From Saprospiraceae bacterium (GTDB lineage Bacteria; Bacteroidota; Bacteroidia; Chitinophagales; Saprospiraceae), in assembly GCA_020629035.1 (NCBI GenBank), contig JAHDEC010000004.1, positions 124,001-188,000 of the forward strand: DNA of 64,000 nucleotides, read 5' to 3'. This document shows, one piece after another, positions 18,152 through 26,666 of this stretch (the first letter of the stretch is position 1; each line of letters starts with the position of its first letter). The notes beneath the pieces are model-generated. The model worked only from the letters and a program-made list of their open reading frames with translations. It was not told the origin of the DNA and ran no database searches. Made by a program: the position numbers and the translations under genes.

Positions 18152-21100
18152 TTACCTCATCAACGAAACATCTCCTTTAGATTCGTATTCAACTTGATTA
18201 AAACTCCATTTGGCGTAATACATGTAAACACCAGATGGTTGTTCGTCATCATCTTTTCTTCCATTCCATCCGGCCGTGGGATCAGTGGATTCGAATACAA
18301 GATTTCCATATCCATTGTACACATACAACTCATAACCTTCCAGTAAATTTAAATTACAATCTAAAGAAACTGGTTGGAAAAAGAAATCAGTTGTATCACC
18401 TACAATAGATCCTTGTCTTGAAGGGAAAAATATATTTGGCCATCTTAAACACGATCCACAAGGAGGAAAGCTATCTAGACGATTAACTAATATATTATCA
18501 CTAACCGGATTCCCACAAATATCTAAAACCTGAGCTGTAATGATCAGATTACCTAAAGTATCGTAAAGTATAGAATCCATTGCAATGTCAACTGATGTTC
18601 CTTCACCTCCAATAAGAGATGGTATCCAAGAAATGCTTGACTCATCTACATCACCACTTAATTCTGCACTAACATTAATAAATCCATTATCACAAAATCC
18701 AACACTGTCTAAAACTAATTCAATCATAGCTGGGTCAAGTTGCTCAAATTCGAATTCGATGGTTTCAGAAATAACAAATTCACATTGATCTACAAGATTA
18801 ACCGTAACAATACTAGGTTGACCTAAAGAAACATATAATGAATCCTGACCTGCGGCAGTTGCATCAATTGACCAAGTAATCGTTGATTGATCATAACCAG
18901 CTGGACCTGTCAATGTAATCAATGCCCCAGGCACACCTGAACCATCATTACCACAGACAAACTGTTCTAGGTTATAGGAAATTACATCTGGAACAGCCAT
19001 AAAATCAGGGTTAACATCTATAGACTCTGTGATATTAAATCCACATTGATCCGTCAAGTTAACAAAAACTGTTGCTGGTAAATCTCCATCAAATGTGCAA
19101 TCTAAGCTCCCATTACAACCAATATCTGGAGTCCAAATAATCGTATTTGGATCTATATCATCAGCATCTACATTTATAGAAATACTTGCTCCACATGCAG
19201 AAGCTTCTTGACTTAAACTAACTTCTACTGGCGTAGGCTCTAAATTAGGGTCCAGCATAATCTCATCCGTCAAAGTATAATTACAATTATCCACAACAGT
19301 AACTGAATATGGAACTGAATAATCTTCTACATCAATGACCGTTTGGCCATTATCCATAGGTCCAGTACTCCACTGAATAGAATTTATATTTATTGTTCCT
19401 GACTCAAAGTTTAATTGAATTTGTTCATAACATTCGTCTTCGATAACTTCCAGCTCTATCGTTTCTGGACCTGGTACATCAAAATCAATATCATCAGTTA
19501 TCTCATATTGACAGTTATCTACTAAAGTCACTGAATACATACCTGGACCATCTACAGAAATCGATAACATTCCATCATCTGCAGATCCTGTACTCCAACG
19601 TATGGTGGATTGGTCAAAGGCCGGTGTTGTTTCGTTTACAGAAACTTCTAATATATATGCTCTATTGTCCTCGGGACTTAAACAATATAAATCTTCTCTA
19701 AATGTAATTGTGGCAACATCAGGTTCGGGAATGCCAGGATGATCATATCCAATGTAGATTGCAGTTTCTGAAGTCATACCACATTGATCAGTAACTGTGA
19801 CAATAAAATTCATTTCAATGCTATCTTCTGGCATCAGGATAACCTGAGTGGTATCTCCAGTATTCCATTGATAAGTATATGGATCTTGTCCATCTATACC
19901 TTGACCATCAAGTCTAAATAACCGATCAGAACACCATAAATCCCAGTTTACATTATCAACTTCAGAAGTTAAAACATCATAGGTACTAACCTTAGCCGTA
20001 TCACATAAAGTAAAACAAACTTCCGTATCAAATGTCACAGTTACTGGATAATCACCCTCTTCCATAACATTTAAAATAGCGGTGGTATCTCCTGTAGCCC
20101 ATTCATATTTGATAGCATTTACTTGGGTACCATCTAGAAAAGTATCAATTGGTAAGTTTGGACAAACAACCACTTCTTCTATGCCTAAAATTGGCGCCGA
20201 AATCCCAAAATAGGGTACATCCTCAACATTCAAGCCTTGTAAAAAAGCGCCATCTCTAGCTGTCCAAACTAAAGTATCCACTGAAATAGTTAATGAATCA
20301 AGATTAAGCTCAATATCATTTTCACATAAAGCACCTCCAACATCGTCCGTTTTTATTAATAAAGGAGAGGCCTGTGGCGTTTGAAAACCAGGGCCATCAT
20401 ACATAGAATTCACGACCATATAGCCATTATCTGCCGAACTTAAAAGATTACCCTGGTTATTATATTTTAGTGGTGTATAATCTAAACCTCCCATCCCCAG
20501 ATAGTTAGAGTTTGTATTAAACACAATTTCTCTATCATACACTTTTGACCACACAATAGAACCATCATCTATAGATAATTCAATATTTACAACTCCTTGG
20601 ACAAATGGATTTAATTTTGAAACAATACCTGAGACCACTAGATTTCCATTAACTCCCTGAGTTACCTCATTTATATGTATGTTTTCGAAAGGTGAAGGAA
20701 TATTAAATGCTCTAATATTTCGATTCCAAATCACATTTCCATCTTTCGAAATTCGACAAGCAAATCCTTGAAAAGAATTTAAAACTCTAGCACCAACAAC
20801 CATGATACTAGAATCAGCTAATATCTCCATATCTAATGGAACAATCTCAGTTGAACTTGCTATGGTATATTCTTGGCTCCAGGTTGGAACACCTAAAGTG
20901 TCAAATCGTGCCAGGTAAAAACCATCATTGACTACATTAGTCGTATCAAAACCAAAGGTATCTCTAAAAGAGCCTACAATCAAAATATTACTATCTGGCT
21001 CAACCACCATATCAGAAAATGAACTTTGGAAAGCATTCCCTAAAGTATCCATGCTGCTATATGATTGATTCCAAATCAAAGAACCACCTACATCTAAATA

Positions 21101-21619
21101 ATTTATCAATACGCTACTTAATGAATCAATCGAATCTTGGGTAGCTGTTAAATATCCTCCATAGGGACTTTCAAATAACTCTACTCGATTTACTTCTGTA
21201 GTATCTAGTTGGACACCGCCAATAGCTCCACTATAATTTAATTCACCCATATTATTGGTGTGCAAAACTATTTGACCATAAGCACCATTATCTCTAGTTC
21301 TAACAGTCATCACTATGGTTTCTTCATCCGGTAATGAGATTATTTCACCGAAAGGCTCCACTGAAATGGTATCCGTTACATAATAATCTCTACTCCATCT
21401 ATTGCTGCCTTTTTCATCATGTCGAGTAAGGTTTATCCCTTGGAGACCGGCAAGCGTGTCTTGGAAAATTGATAATACATAGGTGTTTCTATTGTCTGTA
21501 TGGAAAGCATCTAGTGTTGTATTATCTCTATCTCCATGCCTAAACATTCGTTGATATGCTTGTGAATGAAGGCTTTCAGCCGTGATAAACAAACACACAA
21601 ATAGGGCAAGTAATCGCAT
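18152..21619 (-). CDS. Large T9SS type B (CHU_C) surface protein
   Basis: A 1155-residue secreted protein with signal peptide MRLLALFVCLFITAESLHSQ. Residues about 25-430 contain propeller-like repeats on recording and reporting motifs (WNRNIRAFNIP, IVGSFRDTF). Residues about 480-1040 are Ig-like or SprB-like beta repeats with recurring D-N-C/D-Q-C and IT-D/E-x-I patterns (VDNCQYEITDDIDFD, VDNCNYTLTDEIMLD, TDQCGFNITESIDVN), about 75 residues each. The last 90 or so residues (WPNIFFPSRQG ... LYVYNGYGNLVFES ... GWNGRKDDDEQPSGVYMYYA) are a gliding motility-associated type B sorting domain. It is probably surface-exposed and adhesive; the ligand is unknown. Confidence 0.88.
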   Translation of the reverse strand: MRLLALFVCLFITAESLHSQAYQRMFRHGDRDNTTLDAFHTDNRNTYVLSIFQDTLAGLQGINLTRHDEKGSNRWSRDYYVTDTISVEPFGEIISLPDEETIVMTVRTRDNGAYGQIVLHTNNMGELNYSGAIGGVQLDTTEVNRVELFESPYGGYLTATQDSIDSLSSVLINYLDVGGSLIWNQSYSSMDTLGNAFQSSFSDMVVEPDSNILIVGSFRDTFGFDTTNVVNDGFYLARFDTLGVPTWSQEYTIASSTEIVPLDMEILADSSIMVVGARVLNSFQGFACRISKDGNVIWNRNIRAFNIPSPFENIHINEVTQGVNGNLVVSGIVSKLNPFVQGVVNIELSIDDGSIVWSKVYDREIVFNTNSNYLGMGGLDYTPLKYNNQGNLLSSADNGYMVVNSMYDGPGFQTPQASPLLIKTDDVGGALCENDIELNLDSLTISVDTLVWTARDGAFLQGLNVEDVPYFGISAPILGIEEVVVCPNLPIDTFLDGTQVNAIKYEWATGDTTAILNVMEEGDYPVTVTFDTEVCFTLCDTAKVSTYDVLTSEVDNVNWDLWCSDRLFRLDGQGIDGQDPYTYQWNTGDTTQVILMPEDSIEMNFIVTVTDQCGMTSETAIYIGYDHPGIPEPDVATITFREDLYCLSPEDNRAYILEVSVNETTPAFDQSTIRWSTGSADDGMLSISVDGPGMYSVTLVDNCQYEITDDIDFDVPGPETIELEVIEDECYEQIQLNFESGTININSIQWSTGPMDNGQTVIDVEDYSVPYSVTVVDNCNYTLTDEIMLDPNLEPTPVEVSLSQEASACGASISINVDADDIDPNTIIWTPDIGCNGSLDCTFDGDLPATVFVNLTDQCGFNITESIDVNPDFMAVPDVISYNLEQFVCGNDGSGVPGALITLTGPAGYDQSTITWSIDATAAGQDSLYVSLGQPSIVTVNLVDQCEFVISETIEFEFEQLDPAMIELVLDSVGFCDNGFINVSAELSGDVDESSISWIPSLIGGEGTSVDIAMDSILYDTLGNLIITAQVLDICGNPVSDNILVNRLDSFPPCGSCLRWPNIFFPSRQGSIVGDTTDFFFQPVSLDCNLNLLEGYELYVYNGYGNLVFESTDPTAGWNGRKDDDEQPSGVYMYYAKWSFNQVEYESKGDVSLMR

Positions 21620-21742
21620 AAGGTTGTTTTTGATTGACTAGTAAAAATAAGTTTAAAAGACTAAAGTCTGAAAGGTTTTAGCAAATAACTCAGTATTCAT
21701 CTTATCTCCTCTACGACCTAAGGTGAATTAATACAACTATTC

Positions 21743-22453
21743 TTACTTTTTTGGAGGCCTGCTTGGTCGTATTTCTACTTTGCTTGGCAAAGTTCGCGGA
21801 TTGATTTTTAATAGATCGGAAACTATCTGTCCTAAATCTTCGGGTTGAATCTTCCAAGCATCCGCTTCACTGGGTACACGATTATTAAAATAGGTTGAAA
21901 CTGAACCAGGCATCAAGGTAGAAACCTTGATGTCATATTCTCTTAAATCTAACATAACAGCCTGTGTAAAACCAACTAAACCAAACTTACTCGCATTGTA
22001 GGCTGCACCTTTTGGAAAAAAGTTTGCGCCTGCTAAACTAGCGATAGTAAATAGATAACCTTTGCTTTCTTTTAAGGGAGGAATGGCTGATTTAACACTA
22101 TTAAAAACGCCTGTGAGATTGATGTCTATTGTTTGATTCCACTGATCCTCAGTCATTTCATCAATCGGTGCAAAATGACCCACACCAGCATTGGCAATGA
22201 GTACATCTAGTCGTCCAAATCGACGCATGGTCTGGTCAATGGCGGCTCTACAATCTTCCAAGGAACGCACATCAGCTACAACATCTAATACCAGAGAGTC
22301 TTGAGCTAACTCAGTTTTAGCTTGGGATAAAGATTCGGCATTCCTTCCAGTAATAACTACAGCATATCCATCAGCCAACAAAGATTTAGCAATACCTAAA
22401 CCTATGCCTTTACTTGCTCCAGTTATTAGTGCTACTTTATTGCTTGATGACAT
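21743..22453 (-). CDS. SDR family NAD(P)-dependent oxidoreductase
   Basis: A 236-residue classical short-chain dehydrogenase with a Rossmann fold. The nucleotide motif TGASKGIGLGIAKSL is at about 11-25, NAGVG at about 88, and the catalytic Ser, then YNASK with Tyr and Lys, at about 140-160. It resembles 3-ketoacyl reductase/sepiapterin-type SDRs, but the substrate is not predictable. The start ATG shares its A with the stop of the CDGSH gene upstream (TAATG), which indicates translational coupling. Confidence 0.9.
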   Translation of the reverse strand: MSSSNKVALITGASKGIGLGIAKSLLADGYAVVITGRNAESLSQAKTELAQDSLVLDVVADVRSLEDCRAAIDQTMRRFGRLDVLIANAGVGHFAPIDEMTEDQWNQTIDINLTGVFNSVKSAIPPLKESKGYLFTIASLAGANFFPKGAAYNASKFGLVGFTQAVMLDLREYDIKVSTLMPGSVSTYFNNRVPSEADAWKIQPEDLGQIVSDLLKINPRTLPSKVEIRPSRPPKK

Positions 22454-22692
22454 TAAAGCGCTTTATGTGATCCATCGCAAAAGCCTGGGTTAGCTGTTTG
22501 CTTGCAAGTACACATTCCTACTGTTTTTGTTTCCTCGGCTATAAAAACCTTAGGAACAAACTCAGTTCCTTTATGAGCTCCATTACAAAAGGGTTGGTTA
22601 TCTGATTCGCCACAAGTGCAATAAGCATATTTCTTTCCTGCTTCTAATTCTACTCGTATCGGCGACGTACCTGCTATTTTTGGATTTGCCAT
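22453..22692 (-). CDS. Tandem CDGSH iron-sulfur protein
   Basis: A 79-residue protein with two CDGSH-type 2Fe-2S motifs, CTCGESDNQPFCNGAH (about residues 24-39) and CTCKQTANPGFCDGSH (about 60-76). Each provides three cysteines and one histidine to a cluster. This two-motif form resembles the bacterial mitoNEET-3-like small proteins implicated in redox or iron-sulfur handling. It has no signal peptide and is cytosolic. It is first in a two-gene unit with the SDR, overlapping by one base. The functional link is inferred only from the coupling. Confidence 0.92.
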   Translation of the reverse strand: MANPKIAGTSPIRVELEAGKKYAYCTCGESDNQPFCNGAHKGTEFVPKVFIAEETKTVGMCTCKQTANPGFCDGSHKAL

Positions 22693-22771
22693 CTTTTTGT
22701 TTTATTCAATTAATTGTAATATTGCACAAAATTGAGTGCTAACTTAATAACTCTAAAATATCATACCAATT

Positions 22772-23218
22772 ATGTCAAAGCTAGCTTATTTCTTTATTCC
22801 TTGTTTATTTATTTTTCTTTTTAGCTGTGTTAGCTCAGAAGAAGTGTTTGATGATAACCAAGCTGAAATAGAACAGTATTTAGAAGATAACAATCTAACT
22901 TCAGAAATAACAGCTTCTGGTTTACACTATGTGACCACTCAAACTGGTAATGGAAATTTTCCCGCTAATAATGATGATGTTAAAGTAAACTATGTTGGAA
23001 AATACATTGATGGTTGGGAATTTGATAGTGGTGTAGGTTCTGAATTTAATTTGTCAGAAGTGATTGCTGGATGGACTGAGGGTATGCAGTTTGTATCCGA
23101 AGGAGGGTCAGCTATTTTATTGCTTCCTGCGTCTTTAGGTTATGGCAATAATCCTCCTGCCGGGATTCGAAAAAATGCAGTTTTAGTGTTCAATGTCGAT
23201 TTACTTGAAATCCTATAG
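22772..23218 (+). CDS. FKBP-type peptidyl-prolyl isomerase lipoprotein
   Basis: A 148-residue product. A lipoprotein signal (AYFFIPCLFIFLFSC, with the lipobox cysteine at about 19) predicts a membrane-anchored periplasmic enzyme. The FKBP core at about 50-148 includes VKVNYVGKYIDGWEFDSG, FNLSEVIAGWTEGMQFVSEG and IPA-region equivalents (LLLPASLGYGNNPPAGIRKNAVLVFNVDLLEI). It catalyses prolyl cis-trans isomerisation in exported proteins. The domain is minimal, without a dimerisation segment. It is divergent from the CDGSH-SDR pair. Confidence 0.92.
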   Translation: MSKLAYFFIPCLFIFLFSCVSSEEVFDDNQAEIEQYLEDNNLTSEITASGLHYVTTQTGNGNFPANNDDVKVNYVGKYIDGWEFDSGVGSEFNLSEVIAGWTEGMQFVSEGGSAILLLPASLGYGNNPPAGIRKNAVLVFNVDLLEIL

Positions 23219-23383
23219 CTAGGCTTTTAAAGCCTCTATTTTCTTTAAAACTTCTTCTGCTTCCTCACGCTTAGCATCGCTGGCTTGTCGATCGGTTTTT
23301 GATAACTGGAAAGAATCTTCCATCAGTCTTTTGTATTCTTTTTGTAAAGCTTTGACCGGATCTTTCTTGAATATTGAAAACAT
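23219..23383 (-). CDS. Small Lacal_2735/DUF6435-like protein
   Basis: A 54-residue product, ATG 23383 to TAG 23219-23221: MFSIFKKDPVKALQKEYKRL, then a charged helix (SKTDRQASDAKREEAEEVLK) ending in KKIEALKA. It matches what I know of the short Bacteroidota family named Lacal_2735 (DUF6435): an FxxFKK start, a central AFELSK-like motif and a coiled C-terminal helix. The function is unknown. It is convergent with the FKBP gene (stops adjacent) and divergent from the DJ-1-like gene 32 bases away. Confidence 0.8.
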   Translation of the reverse strand: MFSIFKKDPVKALQKEYKRLMEDSFQLSKTDRQASDAKREEAEEVLKKIEALKA

Positions 23384-23415
23384 ATTTAGTTATTTTTATA
23401 GCTAACATCCACACC

Positions 23416-24129
23416 ATGAAACTTGTTCATTATTGCTGTTTTGTACTACTAACTTTTAGCGCTTGCAAAACATCGAATGCTATTAATTATGTTCAAAATC
23501 AAGATGCCTATCAAGTAGGTTTTCTCATCATGGATGGAGTGTATAATACAGAGCTCACAGCACCTTATGATATATTCCAACATACGATATTTAGAGACAG
23601 TATTAAAGCAATGCAAGTCTTTACCGTAGCCGAAACTAAAGAGGTCATAACATCTTTTGAGGGACTGAGGATACTTCCTGATTTTTCTTTTGATGATGGC
23701 TCAATGCCGCTTATTGATATATTAGTTGTGCCTAGTGCAGAACATCACTTAGACTCAGACCTCGAGAATCAGCGGATGATAAACTGGGTTAAAAAGGTGG
23801 ATAAAACAGCACAGTTTGTTACCTCTCATTGCGACGGAGCTTTTGTACTAGCTAAAGCTGGCTTGTTAGATAATCATGTGAGCACTACCTTTCCATCAGA
23901 TATAATTACCATGAAAGAAATGTTTCCCTCCTTGGATATTCGCACAGATGTCTTGTTTGTTCATGATGGTAAATACATTACATCTGCTGGTGGAGCTAAA
24001 TCCTTTGAAGCATCTCTCTATCTGACTGAGTTACTTTATGGGAAAGAAATAGCTCAACGGCTAGCGGCTGGATTAGTCATAGATTGGGAGCTTGAAAAGG
24101 TGCCTCATCTAGTAATTAAGCAAGATTAA
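23416..24129 (+). CDS. DJ-1/PfpI family lipoprotein
   Basis: 237 residues from ATG 23416 (MKLVHYCCFVLLTFSAC), which gives a clean lipobox; an in-frame ATG at 23374 would overlap the neighbouring gene and destroy the signal. The DJ-1/PfpI glutamine-amidotransferase-like fold covers about 30-230. The nucleophile elbow is SHCDGAFVLAKAGLLD, with Cys in the HCDG turn, and the end is TSAGGAKSFEASLYL. This is the arrangement in the N-terminal domains of GATase1-AraC regulators, but no DNA-binding domain follows. It is probably a periplasmic hydrolase or chaperone-like protein. It may head the run of plus-strand genes to 25341. Confidence 0.82.
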   Translation: MKLVHYCCFVLLTFSACKTSNAINYVQNQDAYQVGFLIMDGVYNTELTAPYDIFQHTIFRDSIKAMQVFTVAETKEVITSFEGLRILPDFSFDDGSMPLIDILVVPSAEHHLDSDLENQRMINWVKKVDKTAQFVTSHCDGAFVLAKAGLLDNHVSTTFPSDIITMKEMFPSLDIRTDVLFVHDGKYITSAGGAKSFEASLYLTELLYGKEIAQRLAAGLVIDWELEKVPHLVIKQD

Positions 24130-24134
24130 AACTT

Positions 24135-24647
24135 ATGGAGTTTCAAACGGAAAGACTCATTGTGAGGCCGACAAACCTAAAGGATGCTGCTTTCATTTTA
24201 GCACTTATGAATACACCTAAATGGATAACAAACATTGGAGATCGTAAAGTAAGAACTGTCGAAGCTGCAGAGAAATACATAGAAGAGAAAATGTATCCAC
24301 AACTAAACTCTCACGGATATTCAAATTGCACTATTATACTTAAATCCACAGAAGAAAAGATAGGTACCTGTGGTTTATATCATAGAGAAGGCCTTGATCA
24401 CGTTGACATTGGTTTTGCTTTACTACCTGAATTTGAAAAAAAAGGATATGCTTTTGAAGCAGCTTCTAAAATGATACATATAGGATTTACCAGCTTTGGA
24501 CTCACACAAATTTCTGCTATTACTACGAAAGAAAACACAGCTTCCCAAAAACTAATCTTAGCTTTGGGATTAGGTTTTGATAAAATAATAAATATCCCAA
24601 ATGATCCTGAAGATTTATTGCTTTATCATATCTTCAAAAAACAATAA
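24135..24647 (+). CDS. GNAT family N-acetyltransferase (RimJ-like)
   Basis: A 170-residue acetyltransferase of the RimJ/RimL type. It starts METERLIVR-like (MEFQTERLIVRPTNLKDA). It continues with the acetyl-CoA region IGTCGLYHREGLDHVDIGFALLPEFEKKGYAFEA, where the loop is EKKGYA, and ENTASQKLILALGLGFDKII. Likely substrates are protein N-termini or small amines. It is 5 bases downstream of the DJ-1-like gene and 3 bases from the DinB-like gene, so an operon is likely. Confidence 0.88.
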   Translation: MEFQTERLIVRPTNLKDAAFILALMNTPKWITNIGDRKVRTVEAAEKYIEEKMYPQLNSHGYSNCTIILKSTEEKIGTCGLYHREGLDHVDIGFALLPEFEKKGYAFEAASKMIHIGFTSFGLTQISAITTKENTASQKLILALGLGFDKIINIPNDPEDLLLYHIFKKQ

Positions 24648-24650
24648 TAT

Positions 24651-25115
24651 ATGTCATCGACTCATTCGCAAATTGAAAGTTTCAAATCAATATTTAATCG
24701 AGATTTAGACCGATTAGCTAAAGAAATCAAAGCCTATGAAGATGAAGACAACCTCTGGGTATTAGGTAGAGGCATTACTAATACCGCTGGAAATTTGTGT
24801 TTACATCTAGTGGGAAATTTAAACACTTTTATAGGCCATCACTTAGGAGGTACAGATTATAAAAGAGATCGAGAACTAGAATTTGCTGGGAAAGGAATTC
24901 CTCGTGAGTTTTTATTAGAAGGCATTAAAAACCTTCAAGCAACATTGGACAAAAGCTTTACAGCTATGGAAGAAAATCAGTTAAATGAACTCTACCCTGT
25001 CGAAGTGCTAGGAAAGCCCATGTCTGTTCATCACTTTTTGACTCACCTAACTGGACACACCATGTACCATATAGGGCAAATAAATTATCACCGAAGAATG
25101 CTTGATCATGACTAA
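24651..25115 (+). CDS. DinB-like four-helix metal-binding protein
   Basis: A 154-residue helical protein of the DinB/YfiT superfamily (DUF1572-like). Metal-ligand histidines are recognisable in LHLVGNLNTFIGHHLGGTDY and LTHLTGHTMYHIGQINYHRR. Relatives act as thiol-dependent transferases with divalent metal; with YpdA elsewhere in the window, a bacillithiol S-transferase role is possible but speculative. It is tightly packed between the GNAT and a small membrane gene. Confidence 0.82.
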   Translation: MSSTHSQIESFKSIFNRDLDRLAKEIKAYEDEDNLWVLGRGITNTAGNLCLHLVGNLNTFIGHHLGGTDYKRDRELEFAGKGIPREFLLEGIKNLQATLDKSFTAMEENQLNELYPVEVLGKPMSVHHFLTHLTGHTMYHIGQINYHRRMLDHD

Positions 25116-25116
25116 A

Positions 25117-25341
25117 ATGGACCCCAAAGAACAAGAAAAAATCCTTAGAAAGTTTTTAATCTTCAGCGACGAACCTAGGGAGGATGGCAAATATGGAAAT
25201 GTATTTCCAATGACTGGAAAACAGCTCATCATCGCCTGCCTTGTTTTTGCCTTAGTAGCGATTTGGGTGATAAAAAATAAGAAAGCAGATTTTGGCGAAC
25301 AAAACTATGGCCCAGCACAAAAAATTGAAGCCGAAAAGTAA
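25117..25341 (+). CDS. Small single-pass membrane protein
   Basis: A 74-residue product starting at ATG 25117, one base after the DinB-like stop; an ATG at 25108 is also possible. The cytosolic-looking N-terminus is charged (MDPKEQEKILRKFLIFSDEP), and one transmembrane segment follows (LIIACLVFALVAIWVI). The C-terminus is short and charged. No family is recognised. Tight coupling to the genes upstream supports expression. Confidence 0.6.
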   Translation: MDPKEQEKILRKFLIFSDEPREDGKYGNVFPMTGKQLIIACLVFALVAIWVIKNKKADFGEQNYGPAQKIEAEK

Positions 25342-25684
25342 TTTGTATCCAACAAACTATGGCGTTTGATGACAATTCTCTGTCCGACTCGTAGGAGTTT
25401 AATTTGTCTTGATTGTTGATTCTTTGATCTAAGCAAAAGAATACATCCAACTTTATAAGAGCTTCAAAGATGTATGGTACAACAACATAACCCTAATATG
25501 GATTCCATAAAATTTTAGAACATTCAGGACTTTTTTAAAGAAATAGTGAACGAAGGTCCGAAGTTGCGTTCTGCTTAGCAGAAAAAAGCACGAAGGATTA
25601 TAGTGAGTGGTCCTAAAGGGAATTTCCTTAAAAAATCTAGCCCTTTTTGCTACTTTTTACGGCAATGGCAAAAAATAAAATAGA
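25342..25684. other. Intergenic region with dispersed repeat copy
   Basis: 343 bases with no credible gene. The left part (25351-25448) resembles 62473-62626. The remainder contains a short imperfect palindrome around 25556-25600 (gcgttctgcttagcagaaaaaagc). The region is convergent (25341 plus, 25685 minus), so terminators are expected, but I see none of textbook form. Confidence 0.5.
25351..25448 (+). repeat. Dispersed repeat, copy 1
   Basis: Shares ordered blocks with 62473-62626: aacaaa..t.tggcg.ttgatgacaa, and later ttg.tttgattgttg, ttgatc and agcaaaa..a.atcc. Copy 2 carries about 55 extra bases in the middle. Both lie between gene 3' ends. The origin is unknown. Confidence 0.5.
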
Positions 25685-26602
25685 CTACTTGACCATTTCA
25701 GCATATGGAATAACTACCTCGAAGCCTTTGCCTTTAAAATAGGCTTTAGTTTCTGCAACAGATTTATCAGAACTTATCAGTGCAAAGTCTCCTCCCCAAG
25801 CACCTAAGGATTTAGCCTTTCCCCAATAGTCACTAAAATGTGTTGCTTGGATACGATCTAATTTTAAAGCTTGACTTACTAGGTCTTCGTGTTTATCCAT
25901 TAGCCCTTCAAACTTGCTTAGACTTTTAGCCTCAAGCATAGCTTCAGTGATAGCTGTTAAGTCTTTGCAAAAGGTTTTCTTGCCTTTTACCGTCTTTAGA
26001 TAATACTTTATGGCATCATTAGAAGACTGCTTTTGGTTTAGATAAACAAAGTATAATTTATCACTAAAAGCTGGCTTAAACTCCACCGGCTCATATCGTA
26101 TACTATCTTCAGTAACCTGATATAAAATCGGATCATCTGAACCCGCACAGGCTACATCATAACCCGAACCATTAGAAACTTTGAAATGCAATTCCATCGG
26201 ATGGATATCTGCCCAAGCTGCCACGGCATGAGTTAGGGTCGAACTAGATCCTAATCCCCAATCTTTAGGAAAATCTAATCTAGAATCTACTCTAAATCCT
26301 TTCCATTTTGATAAAAATTCTGAATTCAAACGAACAGCAGATTTTAGAAGCTTTTTAAGATATAAGCTCTTTTCTTCATCGGTAGTTTCAATGGCACTAA
26401 AATCAAATAATGAAATTTTAGATTTAAACCATTCTTTACCATCTGGATCATAACTCTTCCAAATGATATCAGAACCACTATAATTTTTGACGTTTAATTG
26501 TTGGCCTTGCTTTGTTGGGACAGCTAGTGCTAAGGCACCATCAAGTACTCCATACTCTCCTGAAATTAGAAGTTTTCCGTTTGCGTAGAACTGGCCGATG
26601 AT
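25685..26602 (-). CDS. GYDIA-type GHMP kinase (mevalonate or related kinase)
   Basis: About 305 residues. The GHMP N-terminal motif FYANGKLLISGEYGVLDGALALAVP continues in frame upstream of the TTG at 26329, so the gene is much longer than a TTG start would give. The ATP loop is WGLGSSSTLTHAVAAWA and the family tripeptide region is GSGYDVACAGSDD (GYDVA). Members sit in Bacteroidota mevalonate clusters and are thought to phosphorylate mevalonate or phosphomevalonate. The C-terminal substrate loop is LGAWGGDFALISS. Between the in-frame upstream stop (inside the HMGR gene) and FYANGK there is no ATG, GTG or TTG; ATC at 26602 or ATT near 26656 are the candidates. A TAnnTTTG promoter sits just upstream. 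Confidence 0.85.
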   Translation of the reverse strand: MIGQFYANGKLLISGEYGVLDGALALAVPTKQGQQLNVKNYSGSDIIWKSYDPDGKEWFKSKISLFDFSAIETTDEEKSLYLKKLLKSAVRLNSEFLSKWKGFRVDSRLDFPKDWGLGSSSTLTHAVAAWADIHPMELHFKVSNGSGYDVACAGSDDPILYQVTEDSIRYEPVEFKPAFSDKLYFVYLNQKQSSNDAIKYYLKTVKGKKTFCKDLTAITEAMLEAKSLSKFEGLMDKHEDLVSQALKLDRIQATHFSDYWGKAKSLGAWGGDFALISSDKSVAETKAYFKGKGFEVVIPYAEMVK

Positions 26603-26625
26603 TTTTCGTTTTAGCTTTAAAGCAA

Positions 26626-26633
26626 CAAAAGTA
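26626..26633 (-). promoter_or_regulatory. -7 element TACTTTTG before the GHMP kinase
   Basis: An exact TAnnTTTG match on the minus strand, between the HMG-CoA reductase stop and the kinase. A transcript from it would start near 26618-26620, leaving almost no leader before the first plausible codons (26611-26602). This supports a downstream, non-ATG start. Confidence 0.4.
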
Positions 26634-26666
26634 CATAAATTAAAAATATTTTAATATGTATTTTTG

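Noticed and set aside
25550-25610. Small palindrome taken as a terminator
   Set aside because: The arms are imperfect and no T-run follows on either strand.
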